From an uncultured Pelagibacteraceae bacterium (GTDB lineage Bacteria; Pseudomonadota; Alphaproteobacteria; Pelagibacterales; Pelagibacteraceae), in the NCBI GenBank assembly GCA_902591185.1, contig CACIZU010000004.1, positions 1-64,000 on the forward strand: a stretch of 64,000 bases of DNA, given 5' to 3'. Positions 34,646 through 44,053 of this stretch are shown here, in pieces. The translations under genes were made by a program, and so were the position numbers. Below the pieces are notes generated by a model. That model did not search any database. It saw nothing but the letters and a program-made list of their open reading frames with translations, and had not been told where the DNA came from. How positions within the stretch are numbered: position 1 is the first letter of the stretch; each line of letters begins with the position of its first letter.

Positions 34646-35656
34646 ATGGATATATTAAATGCAATAGTTCTTTTATTAAATTATATATTTGTTCCTGCTT
34701 TAACATATGGGTCACAGTTAGCTCTTGGAGCAATTTTTGTCACTTTAATTTACGGAATTCTAAGATTTGCTAATTTTGCAACTGGAGACATGATGTCATT
34801 TGGAACAATGGTTGCAATATTATTCACTTGGTATTTTCAATCAATAGGTATTTCGTTAGGAATTTTACCTACCGCATTATTGGCAATCCCATTTGCAATT
34901 TTATTTATGATAATCTACATGCTTTTGATAGATAAATTTGTTTTTAAATATTATAGAGTTCAAAAAAGTCCACCTGTTCAATTAGCGATGGTAAGTATTG
35001 GCGTAATGTTTGTAACTCAAGCTGTTGTCAGAATAATAATAGGCCCAGCGGATCAAAGATTTTTTGATGGACAAAAATTTATAATTAAAGCAGGTGAGTT
35101 TAAAGAAATGACAGGACTTAACGAAGGTTTAGCAATTAAATCTACTCAAGTAATAACAATTTTTGTAACTATAATATTAGTTTCTGTTTTATTTTGGTTT
35201 TTAAATAAAACTAAAACAGGAAAAAGTATGAAAGCCTATTCAGATAATGAAGATTTGGCATTATTGTCTGGAATAGACCCAAAAAAAATAGTAATGATTA
35301 CTTGGATAATTGCTGGAATATTGGCAACTATTGGAGGTGTTTTATATGGTTTAGATAAAAGTTTTAAACCATTTACATACTTTAATAATATGCTTCCTAT
35401 ATTTGCAGCCGCAATTGTTGGTGGTATTGGGAATCCATTTGGAGCTTTTTTAGGCGGTTATGTCATAGCATTTTCAGAAATATTTTTAACTTACGCATAT
35501 AAAAAATTCTTTATGTATGTTTTACCTGAAAGCATGGAACCAGAAACCTTAGTTCAATTACTTTCTACAGACTATAAATTTGCAGTTTCATTCTCAATAT
35601 TGGTAATTGTTTTGCTCTATAGACCATCAGGAATATTTAAAGGAAAAATATTGTGA
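34646..35656 (+). CDS. livH: ABC transporter permease LivH-type (system 2)
   Basis: 336 residues, about eight to ten helices. LIYGILRFANFATGDMMSFGTMVA near the start is the LivH opening, and MKAYSDNEDLALLSGIDPKKIVMITWIIAGILATIGGVLYG is the ATPase-coupling loop. Periplasmic loops at about 145-165 and 290-310 are longer than in E. coli LivH. Stop overlaps the LivM start by four bases. Confidence 0.9.
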   Translation: MDILNAIVLLLNYIFVPALTYGSQLALGAIFVTLIYGILRFANFATGDMMSFGTMVAILFTWYFQSIGISLGILPTALLAIPFAILFMIIYMLLIDKFVFKYYRVQKSPPVQLAMVSIGVMFVTQAVVRIIIGPADQRFFDGQKFIIKAGEFKEMTGLNEGLAIKSTQVITIFVTIILVSVLFWFLNKTKTGKSMKAYSDNEDLALLSGIDPKKIVMITWIIAGILATIGGVLYGLDKSFKPFTYFNNMLPIFAAAIVGGIGNPFGAFLGGYVIAFSEIFLTYAYKKFFMYVLPESMEPETLVQLLSTDYKFAVSFSILVIVLLYRPSGIFKGKIL

Positions 35657-37023
35657 GAAAAAATTTAAATGTAATTGCTGCTTACAGTATAATGATGGTT
35701 TTAATAATTTTAGTCGGAATTTTTCAATCTTGGAATATTGCATTATCAATATTTAACATGTGTTTAATTTCAGCAGTAATGACAATGGGCGCTAATATTC
35801 AATGGGGTTATGCTGGATTAATAAATTTTGGAATTATGGGTTATACAGCTCTTGGAGGACTAGCAGCAGTTTTAATTTCGGTAGACCCTATACAAGAAGC
35901 CTGGCGAGTAGGTGGTTTTGATATATTAATGTGTTTATGGCTAATTATCGTAATGGTATTAGTTATTCGTTTTATTTTAAAAAATTTTCAAAAATCCAAA
36001 TTAAGAACTTATGGAATTGCAGCAATTATTGTTGCTGGAATTATAATTATTAGAATAACTGCTGAACCTGGAATTGAAGCTATTGAAGCAGTTAATCCGG
36101 CCAAAACAGGATTCCTAGGTGGATTAGGTTTACCAATTATTTTTTCTTGGATAGTTGGAGCTTTCTTTGCTGGAGGTTTAGCTTTTATAGTTGGAAAAGT
36201 AGCATTAGGGTTAAGAGCTGACTATTTAGCAATAGCAACCTTACTTATTTCCGAAATTGTTATTGCTATAATTAAACACGAAGATTGGTTAACAAGAGGT
36301 GTTAAAAATGTAATAGGCCTTAAAAGACCTGCACCTTATGAAGTTGATCTTCAAACTACTGATTGGTTTATAAATTTGGTTGAAAAATTTAATTCTGGAA
36401 AATTAAGTTTAATTTCTAATTTAGCAGACAGACAATCAGCCCTTAATCAACTGGTAATAGAAGGGTCGTCAGTATTTGTTAAGCTTTGTTATTCAGGACT
36501 ATTTTTAGTAGTTGTTATAATACTTTTAATTTTAACTCAAAAAGCACTTTATTCTCCTTGGGGAAGAATGATGAGAGCAATCAGAGACAATGAGGAGGCA
36601 GCAAATGCAATGGGAAAAAATGTTGTTAAACAGCATTTGTTAATTTTTATTTTAGGATCAGCAATTGTTGGGATAGCTGGTGCGATGTTAGTTACTCAAG
36701 ATGGTTTGTTTACACCAGGAAGTTATAGACCAATGAGATATACATTTCTTATTTGGGTAATGGTTATAGTGGGTGGTAGCGGTAATAATTTTGGAGCTAT
36801 TTTAGGAGGATTTGCAGTCTGGTTTTTATGGATAGAAGCTGCACCAATTGCTTTGTTTTTAATAAATTTATTTACTGCCAGCATGTCCGATACTCATGCA
36901 TTAAAAGTTCATTTAATTGAAAGTGTTCCTTACTTTAGATACTTGATGATGGGTCTAGGTCTATTGTTAATTATGAGATATCGTCCAAAAGGTATAATTC
37001 CCGAAAAAATAGAAATAAAATAG
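35653..37023 (+). CDS. livM: ABC transporter permease LivM-type (system 2), enlarged
   Basis: 456 residues, about 100-150 longer than typical. Core motifs MTMGANIQWGYAGLINFGIMGYTALGG and RMMRAIRDNEEAANAMGKNVVKQHLLIFILGSAIVGIAGAML are intact. Extra helices (about 90-135) and loops (about 215-275) are inserted. The GTG start at 35653 overlaps the LivH stop. The binding protein for this system is probably the convergent gene at 39078-40259. Confidence 0.88.
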   Translation: MRKNLNVIAAYSIMMVLIILVGIFQSWNIALSIFNMCLISAVMTMGANIQWGYAGLINFGIMGYTALGGLAAVLISVDPIQEAWRVGGFDILMCLWLIIVMVLVIRFILKNFQKSKLRTYGIAAIIVAGIIIIRITAEPGIEAIEAVNPAKTGFLGGLGLPIIFSWIVGAFFAGGLAFIVGKVALGLRADYLAIATLLISEIVIAIIKHEDWLTRGVKNVIGLKRPAPYEVDLQTTDWFINLVEKFNSGKLSLISNLADRQSALNQLVIEGSSVFVKLCYSGLFLVVVIILLILTQKALYSPWGRMMRAIRDNEEAANAMGKNVVKQHLLIFILGSAIVGIAGAMLVTQDGLFTPGSYRPMRYTFLIWVMVIVGGSGNNFGAILGGFAVWFLWIEAAPIALFLINLFTASMSDTHALKVHLIESVPYFRYLMMGLGLLLIMRYRPKGIIPEKIEIK

Positions 37024-37030
37024 TCTAAAT

Positions 37031-37099
37031 ATGAAATATATTATATTAGGTGCTGCAATAGCTTGGGCCATGTACATGGCTGACAAGTATATGTTTTAA
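37031..37099 (+). CDS. 22-residue single-helix membrane microprotein
   Basis: ATG 37031 encodes MKYIILGAAIAWAMYMADKYMF, nearly all one membrane helix with a Lys at each end. Its TAA shares the A with the MFS start codon (TAATG), the same coupling seen throughout this window, and it fills the only gap between LivM and the MFS gene. No strong RBS. It could be a transporter-associated small protein or a leader for coupled translation. Confidence 0.5.
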   Translation: MKYIILGAAIAWAMYMADKYMF

Positions 37100-38262
37100 T
37101 GAATAAAAATCTTTGGCTACTAATTTTAAGTCAGATTTTTGCATTTACAGCTGCACCTGTAACAGTTTTTTTAAGTGGAATTATTGGTTCTCAATTTAGT
37201 CCTATAAAATCCTTGGCAACATTGCCTATGGCACTCTCAATAGTTGGAACTGCAATTTTTGCAATTTTTGCTGCAAAATTAATGAGTATAATAGGTCGTA
37301 GGTCAGGTTTTATTTTTGCATCAGTTGGAAGTTCTGCTGCATCTTTAATGGCAGCATATTCTATAGTTATTGAAAGTTTTATATTATTTAACTTAGCTTG
37401 TTTTTTAATTGGAGCAGGAGTAGCTTTTAGTCATCAATATCGATTTGCTGCAGTTGAAACAGTAGATAAAGAGATGGCGCCAAAAGCAATATCTATAATT
37501 TTATTAGCAGGAATAGGTTCCGCTTTTATTGGACCAAATTTAGCTAATATTTCTAAAGAAATAATACCACAACATTTGTATGTTGGTTCATATATTGCTC
37601 TCGCAGCTTTAACACTTACCTCAACAATTTTTTTATTGTTTTATAAAGACGGTCATAAAAAAAATGATATTATTAAAAAAAGTAGCAGAAGTTACTTTGA
37701 GTTAATTTCACAACCCAGGTTTTTACAAGCTTTAATAGCCTCAGCTTTTGCTTATGCAGTAATGTCATTTTTGATGACTGCCACTCCAATAAGTATGCAT
37801 GTAATGGAAAAAATAAGTTTGGCTAAAACAGGTTTTGTAATTCAACTACATATTGCAGCAATGTTTTTACCATCATTAATTACAGGAAATTTAATTAAAA
37901 AGTTTGGTCATAGTAAAATTATGTATGCAGGTGTTGTATTATTTTCAATAACAATCTTATTAAGCTTATTTGAACAAAACTTTCTAAATTATTTAATAGC
38001 TTTAATTTTTTTAGGTTTAGGATGGAATTTTTTATTTATATCAGGAACTAGTTTATTAGTTTTATCTTACAGAGAAGAAGAAAAGTTTAAAGCTCAGGGA
38101 TTTAATGATCTTATTGTTTATACGGTTCAAGCGATAGCAAGTTTATCAGCTGGAGTATTTATCAGCTTAACTAGTTGGAAAACAATGAATTTAGTTTGTA
38201 TAATTTTTCTAATTATTATTGCTGTTTCAACTTTAAGAGCTGATTTTAAAGAGAGAAGATAA
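37099..38262 (+). CDS. MFS transporter
   Basis: 387 residues with about 12 hydrophobic helices. The helix 2-3 loop AAKLMSIIGRRSGFIFAS contains the G-x-x-x-G-R-R variant of the MFS signature. The N-terminal half reads LSQIFAFTAAPVTVFLSGIIGSQ, seen in many unassigned drug/sugar-type MFS exporters. Substrate unknown. Followed without a gap by a TauE/SafE gene. Confidence 0.85.
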   Translation: MNKNLWLLILSQIFAFTAAPVTVFLSGIIGSQFSPIKSLATLPMALSIVGTAIFAIFAAKLMSIIGRRSGFIFASVGSSAASLMAAYSIVIESFILFNLACFLIGAGVAFSHQYRFAAVETVDKEMAPKAISIILLAGIGSAFIGPNLANISKEIIPQHLYVGSYIALAALTLTSTIFLLFYKDGHKKNDIIKKSSRSYFELISQPRFLQALIASAFAYAVMSFLMTATPISMHVMEKISLAKTGFVIQLHIAAMFLPSLITGNLIKKFGHSKIMYAGVVLFSITILLSLFEQNFLNYLIALIFLGLGWNFLFISGTSLLVLSYREEEKFKAQGFNDLIVYTVQAIASLSAGVFISLTSWKTMNLVCIIFLIIIAVSTLRADFKERR

Positions 38263-39024
38263 GTGGATTTTTTATCTTATTTCAATCTAAGTTTATCTGA
38301 ATTTTCATTAATAATTTTTACTGTTTTTATAGCTTCAATAATAAGAGGATTTAATGGATTTGGATTTTCTGCAACATGTATTTCTGGATTTTCTTTTATT
38401 CTTCCTGCCATAGAAATAGTCCCAATCATATTAATACTCGAGGTTTTCATAAGTATTTTTATGTTTCCTTACATATGGAATAAAATTGATTGGAATTTTG
38501 TTTTTAAACTTTTGATAGGAATAGCAATTGGATCACCAATTGGTCTATATTTATTAAAATATCTATCTCCACAAACTACTCATCTATATGTATGTGTAAT
38601 AATAATTTTTTTTTCAATTTTATTGATGAGAGGATATTCAAATCAAAGAATTAATAATAATGGAGTAAAAATTTTTACAGGAATAATATCTGGAACATTA
38701 AATGGATTAACAACATTAGGTGGTATGCCGGTTGCACTATTTTTATTGGTTACAAGTATTCAACCAGTTATAATAAGAGGATCTTTAGCAGCGCTATTTT
38801 TTTTAACAGATGTTTATGCATTTATTTTAAGTTTTTTTGGAGGAATTGTAGACATGATTACAATTTACAGAACAATTCCTTTAATTATAATTTTGCCAAT
38901 TGGTGTTTACATTGGTGATAAATTTTTTGTTAAGAGTAAAGAAGCGCTTTATAGAAAGGTAGTCTTCTATTTTTTAATTTTAATCTCAATCTTTGGTATT
39001 TTAAGAATAATAGGTAGTATCTAA
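38263..39024 (+). CDS. TauE/SafE (TSUP) family permease
   Basis: 253 residues, about seven or eight helices. GTG start directly after the MFS stop. Family features are IRGFNGFGFSATCISGFSFILP near the N-terminus and the repeat GIISGTLNGLTTLGGMPVALFLL. TSUP proteins often export sulfite, sulfoacetate or related organosulfur anions; the substrate here cannot be fixed. Last gene of the plus-strand block, followed by a bidirectional terminator. Confidence 0.87.
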   Translation: MDFLSYFNLSLSEFSLIIFTVFIASIIRGFNGFGFSATCISGFSFILPAIEIVPIILILEVFISIFMFPYIWNKIDWNFVFKLLIGIAIGSPIGLYLLKYLSPQTTHLYVCVIIIFFSILLMRGYSNQRINNNGVKIFTGIISGTLNGLTTLGGMPVALFLLVTSIQPVIIRGSLAALFFLTDVYAFILSFFGGIVDMITIYRTIPLIIILPIGVYIGDKFFVKSKEALYRKVVFYFLILISIFGILRIIGSI

Positions 39025-39028
39025 ATAT

Positions 39029-39063
39029 AAAAAACCCCAGTAATTATCATCACTGGGGTTTTT
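39029..39063. terminator. bidirectional intrinsic terminator
   Basis: AAAAACCCCAGT-loop-ACTGGGGTTTTT. T runs on both strands flank an eight-pair core, placed between the convergent TSUP and binding-protein genes. Confidence 0.9.
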
Positions 39064-39077
39064 AAATTAGATATTAA

Positions 39078-40259
39078 TTATCTTTGTTTTTTAGTTTTAA
39101 ACTTTCCGCCCTTAACTTCTTGCTCTAAGAAAGAACCTTCAGCCTCACCAACGCTAGTAAAAGTAACTCCAGTAGCACCTTCGTAGTTAACTTTTTTACC
39201 TTTAGCTAGTAAATCTAATCCTTTTTTAAGCTGACCTGGGTAAATTTTAGTTCCAGGAGCGTTAGCAACATCCATTACATTTTTTGCAATAGACGCTCTG
39301 TCAGCAGATCCACCTGCTTGCATTGCTAAAACTATTAAAGCAGCTGCGTCGTATGACTCACCTGTGTAAGGACCTGAAGAATCTATACCACTAGCTTTTG
39401 CAACGTCAGCAAATACTCCAGCACCTTTTCCAGTTGAACCTGGCATAGTACCAAAAGATTTACTTAAACCTTTTCCAAATGCATCAACCAGAGACTGACC
39501 AATCATACCATCTGATAAAACAAACTTGTCAAACGCACCAGAGTCTAGAGCAGCCTGAATCATGCCTTTTCCACCTTGGTCAAGATAACCGATTACAGCC
39601 ATTGCATCTCCACCAGCAGAAGCTAATGTTGCAACTTCAGATGAGTAGTCAGCTTTACCATCTTCATGTGCAGTAACAGCAGTTACTTTTATACCATGAG
39701 CTTTAGCTGCAGCTTCATAAACATCAGCCAAACCTTTTCCATAGTCATTGTTAGTATAAGTTATTGCTACACTTTTAACATTTCTGTCTTTAGTTACATC
39801 TGCTAAGATTTGACCACCTCTAGCATCAGAAGGAGCTGTTCTAAAAAAGAATCCTTTGTCATCTAGAGTTGTTAATCCTGGAGAAGTTGCTGATGGTGAA
39901 ATCATTACTACACCATTTGGTACAGCTACGTTTGTTGCGATAGCTCCAGTTACACCTGAACAGTCAGCTCCCATAATAGCAGCTACACCACCTGAAATTA
40001 AACCTTCAGCTGCTGCTGTTGCTGCTGCTGAGTCAACACAAGTTGAGTCTGCTCTTACTGGCTCAATTTTTTTCCCACCTAATAGCGAACCTGAGTCAGA
40101 AGCTTCTTTAAATGCAAGCTCTGCAGATGCTGCCATAGCAGGAGTAAGAGATTCAATAGGACCAGTAAATCCTAAAATAATCCCCATTTTAATGTCTGCC
40201 ATTACCTTTGTTCCAAAAATAGAAACAAACATAAATGCAGCGATAAATAGTTTTTTCAT
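39078..40259 (-). CDS. branched-chain-type ABC substrate-binding protein (probably of system 2)
   Basis: 393 residues. Signal peptide to about residue 21 (GTKVMA-DIK), then the type 1 periplasmic fold: KMGIILGFTGPIESLTPAMAASAELAFKEA, a two-Cys pair (TCVDS, DCSGV) likely forming the disulfide known in LivJ proteins, and VAITYTNNDYGKGLADVYEAAAK. RBS AGAGGAAG precedes the ATG. It is convergent with system 2, which lacks its own binding-protein gene. Confidence 0.9.
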   Translation of the reverse strand: MKKLFIAAFMFVSIFGTKVMADIKMGIILGFTGPIESLTPAMAASAELAFKEASDSGSLLGGKKIEPVRADSTCVDSAAATAAAEGLISGGVAAIMGADCSGVTGAIATNVAVPNGVVMISPSATSPGLTTLDDKGFFFRTAPSDARGGQILADVTKDRNVKSVAITYTNNDYGKGLADVYEAAAKAHGIKVTAVTAHEDGKADYSSEVATLASAGGDAMAVIGYLDQGGKGMIQAALDSGAFDKFVLSDGMIGQSLVDAFGKGLSKSFGTMPGSTGKGAGVFADVAKASGIDSSGPYTGESYDAAALIVLAMQAGGSADRASIAKNVMDVANAPGTKIYPGQLKKGLDLLAKGKKVNYEGATGVTFTSVGEAEGSFLEQEVKGGKFKTKKQR

Positions 40260-40335
40260 TATCTTCCTCTTTTATTGTTAACAATTTATAAAAAGATAAT
40301 TAAATGATGATTATTCAAACAATTCAATGACTAAA

Positions 40336-41193
40336 TTATCTTGTTTTTTGAAGCAAATATATTGAAGTTATCACAATTATACCCCCAAATATTGTAATTA
40401 AAGAGGGCACTTCACCAAAGACAAAAAAAGTTAATATTAATCCAAATACTGGGAATAAAGAATAAAAAGGCATTACCATTCCAACAGGATAAAATTTATA
40501 AAGATAAAACATCATCATATGACCTAAAATTGAAATTATCATTCCAGCATACATAACTGCAAACCAGCCACCAGCTTCAACTTTTTTAATTTGCTCAATA
40601 ATATTTCCTTCAAATATTTGAGAAAAAATAATTAAAACTAAAAAGCCCACCAGACCCATAAAAAAGTTAGTGAATTTTACGTCTAAATTTTTGATGTATC
40701 TTGAAAAAACTTGAGACAATCCATAAAAAAAAGCCATTCCAAAAACCAGAAATGTACCAATAATTTCATCTAAAATATTTGGGTCAAAAGCTATCAATAA
40801 TATTCCTAAAAATGATGAAAAAATAAAAATCCATTTTTTTAGACTAATACTCTCCTTTAGAAATAAAGAACTTATCAAAATAGCAAATGGTATAGATAAT
40901 TGTGCACCAATTGTAATAGGTGCTAATAAAGTTACTGCATTAATAGATAAATACAAAAACATATTTACTCCAGCGCCCATGCAAAGAGAAAATCCAATTA
41001 AAGGTAATATGTATTTTTTTTTAGGAATAATTATTTTACAAAATGGTAATAAACATAAAAAAACAAAACCCATCCTTAATGCTCCAAAGAAAATAGGGTT
41101 CATTGATGCATTTAAACCAAATTTACCAAGAGGATATGCGCTTCCAAGAAAAAACATTACCAAAACAATTAAAGCTGTATGTTTTGGAGACAA
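40336..41193 (-). CDS. EamA/DMT-superfamily transporter
   Basis: 285 residues, ten hydrophobic helices in two EamA repeats (MFFLGSAYPLGKFGLNASMNPIFFGALRMGF; FLVFGMAFFYGLSQVFSRYIK). Last gene of the minus-strand catabolic operon, three bases after the aldehyde dehydrogenase gene. It may import the substrate or export a product of that pathway; direction and substrate are not evident. Confidence 0.83.
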   Translation of the reverse strand: MSPKHTALIVLVMFFLGSAYPLGKFGLNASMNPIFFGALRMGFVFLCLLPFCKIIIPKKKYILPLIGFSLCMGAGVNMFLYLSINAVTLLAPITIGAQLSIPFAILISSLFLKESISLKKWIFIFSSFLGILLIAFDPNILDEIIGTFLVFGMAFFYGLSQVFSRYIKNLDVKFTNFFMGLVGFLVLIIFSQIFEGNIIEQIKKVEAGGWFAVMYAGMIISILGHMMMFYLYKFYPVGMVMPFYSLFPVFGLILTFFVFGEVPSLITIFGGIIVITSIYLLQKTR

Positions 41194-41196
41194 AAA

Positions 41197-42678
41197 TTAC
41201 CTGATTGAAAAAGGGTCTAGAGATGGTTCATCTGAAGTATAGAACCAAGTTGTTTTAACTCTTGTATAATCTTTAATAGAGTCGATTCCTGCTTCTTTGC
41301 CATATCCACTATCTTTAATGCCTCCGAATGGAGCAGAAGGAGAAATTAATCTATAAGTATTCACAAATGTTATCCCTGCTCTTATTGCTTTAGAAACTCT
41401 CATTCCTCGTGAAAGATTACTGGTATAAACTCCAGAGGATAATCCGTATTGATTATCATTCATTTTATTTATTACTTCTTCTTCAGTATCAAATTTCATT
41501 ACAGATAAAACTGGTCCAAATAATTCATTTTCTGCAACAGGTAAATTGTGATTATCACATTCTATAATTGTTGCTGGAAAATAATAACCTTTGTTAGAAA
41601 AAGAATCTCTTTTACCTCCACATTTTATTTTTCCACCTTGATCAATTGTTGCTTTAATATTTTTTTCGATTGTTTCTAGTTGTTTAAAACTACTCAATGG
41701 CCCCATTTCAGTTTCAGAGTCCATTGGAGTACCAATTTTTATTTTAGATGCACGTTTTGAAAGTTTATCTAAAAATTCATCATAAATACCTTTTTGAATA
41801 TAAAGTCTTGAGCCAGCTATGCAGCTTTGACCACTTGCTCCAAATATTCCAGCAGTAATTCCATTTATTGCATTTTCTTGTTCAGCATCATCAAATACAG
41901 CAACAGGACTTTTTCCACCTAATTCTAAACTTACTTCAGATAAATTGTCTGCTGAATTTCTAATTATATGTCTTGCTGTTTCAGGCCCACCAGTAAAGGC
42001 AATTTTTTCAACCAAGTTGTGAGTTGTTAGTGTTTTTCCACATGGATCACCAAAGCCAGTAATAACGTTTACCACTCCTTTTGGAATCCCAGTCTTTTCA
42101 ATAAGTTTTGCAAATTCAAACATAACAGCAGGGGCAAGTTCAGAAGATTTAATTACTACAGTGTTACCCATAGCAAGAGCAGGAGCTAATTTTGTTGCTG
42201 TTAAAAACATTTGTGAATTCCAAGGAATAATCGCTGCTATTACACCAATTGGTATTCTTGTAGTTATTGCTTGAACATTTGGTTTATCAATTGGTAGCAC
42301 AGTTCCTTCGACTTTGTCCGCAAGACCTGCATAATAATCATAATATTCAGCAATATAAATTGCTTGTTTTTTTGTTTCTCTAAAAAGTTTTCCTGTATCG
42401 ACAGTTTCAATTTCACCTAACATTTCAGCGTTTTGTCTTAATTGATCACCTATAGCTCTTAGGAATTTTGCTCTTTCTCTTGGAAGCAATTTAGGCCATT
42501 CACCCTCGAATGCTTTTTGTGCAGCATTAACAGCTTTATCTACATCTTTTGCACTTGCCTCAGGAACAATTGCCCACGGTTCATTATTTTCCGGGTTTAA
42601 AGTTTCAAAGGTTTTTTTATTTTCTGAGTCTATCCACTCTCCATTTATGAACATTTTATATTTTTTTAATTTACTCAT
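41197..42678 (-). CDS. NAD(P)-dependent aldehyde dehydrogenase
   Basis: 493 residues, full family length. VIKSSELAPAV, NVITGFGDPCGKTL, FTGGPETARHI, catalytic Glu in LELGGKSPVAVFDDA, and catalytic Cys in FGASGQSCIAGSRL are present, as are the NELFGPVLSV and GGIKDSGYGKEAG segments. Oxidises an aldehyde to the acid. Overlaps the alpha/beta hydrolase gene by eight bases. The sequence looks like the broad betaine/aldehyde dehydrogenase group; the substrate is unknown. Confidence 0.92.
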   Translation of the reverse strand: MSKLKKYKMFINGEWIDSENKKTFETLNPENNEPWAIVPEASAKDVDKAVNAAQKAFEGEWPKLLPRERAKFLRAIGDQLRQNAEMLGEIETVDTGKLFRETKKQAIYIAEYYDYYAGLADKVEGTVLPIDKPNVQAITTRIPIGVIAAIIPWNSQMFLTATKLAPALAMGNTVVIKSSELAPAVMFEFAKLIEKTGIPKGVVNVITGFGDPCGKTLTTHNLVEKIAFTGGPETARHIIRNSADNLSEVSLELGGKSPVAVFDDAEQENAINGITAGIFGASGQSCIAGSRLYIQKGIYDEFLDKLSKRASKIKIGTPMDSETEMGPLSSFKQLETIEKNIKATIDQGGKIKCGGKRDSFSNKGYYFPATIIECDNHNLPVAENELFGPVLSVMKFDTEEEVINKMNDNQYGLSSGVYTSNLSRGMRVSKAIRAGITFVNTYRLISPSAPFGGIKDSGYGKEAGIDSIKDYTRVKTTWFYTSDEPSLDPFSIR

Positions 42679-43456
42679 TTTTTTCTACAAAATTTTTGAT
42701 TGTTAAATTTACATCATCTGCACATTCAATACCACAAAGATGTTTACCATCTTTGACAATCTTTAATTCACTATTCTTAATTATTTTGTTTAATTCTTGG
42801 GACATTTCAATTGTTGACCCAACGTCATATTCTCCAGTCATAACTAAGGTGTTAGTCTTAATTTTTTCAAAGTCTTCGTCGTTCTTATGTTTAACAAATA
42901 GTTCATAAACTTTTAAAAAATTAGCCATATTAATCGAAGATAAAATCGAACTTATTTTTTCATAAGTATCAGGATTATTTTCTAAATACCTATCAGTAAA
43001 CCATCTCTTTAATGCCTGCTTTGAAAGTTTTAATTCTTTTTTAGCTTGATTAAATCTTTCATCAACAATTTTTTGTTGTTGTTTGGATCGTTTATATATT
43101 GAGCCCAAAAGAATTAATGATTGTAGTCGGTCATTAAATTTAGTTGCAAAATTTCTAGCAATTAAAGATCCAATTGAAAACCCAACTAAATGAATTTTAT
43201 CAATTTTAAGTTCATTAATTAAATTAATAAGTTGCTCTGAAAAATCATCAAAACTTATATTTTGTTTTGTTAAAGATGACTTTCCGTGCCCAAGAATATC
43301 GTATGAAAGAGTAGAGTAATTTTTAAAAAAATCTAATTGAGGTTGCCATATTTCATAAGTTAAACCAACACCATGAACAAAAACTATAGGAATAGATTGT
43401 TCTTTTTGATTTAAGAAATAAAATGTACCTGATGCAGTAGTTCCTGTTGTCATCAA
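42671..43456 (-). CDS. alpha/beta hydrolase
   Basis: 261 residues. Oxyanion region PIVFVHGVGLTYEIWQPQLDFF, nucleophile elbow LVGFSIGSLIARNFA (G-F-S-I-G), acid LVMTGEYDVGST and His in VKDGKHLCGIE. Resembles 3-oxoadipate enol-lactonase-like hydrolases. Located between the DUF1185 and aldehyde dehydrogenase genes of the operon. Confidence 0.85.
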   Translation of the reverse strand: MMTTGTTASGTFYFLNQKEQSIPIVFVHGVGLTYEIWQPQLDFFKNYSTLSYDILGHGKSSLTKQNISFDDFSEQLINLINELKIDKIHLVGFSIGSLIARNFATKFNDRLQSLILLGSIYKRSKQQQKIVDERFNQAKKELKLSKQALKRWFTDRYLENNPDTYEKISSILSSINMANFLKVYELFVKHKNDEDFEKIKTNTLVMTGEYDVGSTIEMSQELNKIIKNSELKIVKDGKHLCGIECADDVNLTIKNFVEKNE

Positions 43457-43459
43457 GTA

Positions 43460-44047
43460 TTATTTGGGCTCAATACCCATTTCTTTCATATCTTGATATC
43501 TATCACCAGTTCTTGCATGAGCTCTACCACTTGAGGCTCCACCAATAGCTATAACAATTTCATCATCAAAGGGAGCGTCATGAATTGTGAATTCATGTGT
43601 TAAATAATAAGGTCTTAATCCAGAGTCTGTTTTGTGCATCATTGGAATTGAAATTTTTGATCCAGCAGGCCCTCTAGTATTTGTAAAACTTAAATAAGAT
43701 GTTCCACCAACTGCATCTCTAAATTTATTACCAAATCTTAATGTATGTATAAAAGCTGAAGCATGTTCTATTTCTCCATTTAAACCAACTACACCAGCTT
43801 TACCGTATGCTAATATTTTTTCAGGAGATCCAATTTCTTTAATTAGTTCTGGAACCAATAAATCACCCAATTTAGGAGCTAGGTCTAAAATTGCAGGTCT
43901 TAAGTTTTCAACAAAACCCTGTCCGTGCCAAGGATTTTTAAAAACAGCAGCAACTGAAACTAATAAAACTGGTTCTTTAGCTTCTTTGCCACCTTCAATA
44001 AAAGTTTTATCAACAAATTTTGTAAATTTTCTTAAATTAATATCCAT
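43460..44047 (-). CDS. DUF1185 (amino acid synthesis family) protein
   Basis: 195 residues covering the DUF1185 fold: RKFTKFVDKTFIEGGKEA, VAAVFKNPWHGQGFVENL, YGKAGVVGLNGEIEHASAFIH, FDDEIVIAIGGASSGRAHAR. The biochemical role of this family is not established to my knowledge. Such genes are often found with LLM flavin monooxygenases and hydrolases in catabolic operons, as here, which argues for a degradative rather than biosynthetic role. Confidence 0.8.
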   Translation of the reverse strand: MDINLRKFTKFVDKTFIEGGKEAKEPVLLVSVAAVFKNPWHGQGFVENLRPAILDLAPKLGDLLVPELIKEIGSPEKILAYGKAGVVGLNGEIEHASAFIHTLRFGNKFRDAVGGTSYLSFTNTRGPAGSKISIPMMHKTDSGLRPYYLTHEFTIHDAPFDDEIVIAIGGASSGRAHARTGDRYQDMKEMGIEPK

Positions 44048-44053
44048 ATTTTT

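Noticed and set aside
25593-37023. The two Liv systems as a recent tandem duplication
   Set aside because: Gene order differs (H-M-G-F versus G-F-H-M), LivM lengths differ (350 versus 456), and ATPase motifs differ, so they are old or independently acquired systems.
39856-40281. 141-codon open frame on the plus strand
   Set aside because: It lies antisense within the binding-protein gene, is low-complexity (Ala/Ser/Pro from complementary GCT/GCA codons), and has no RBS.
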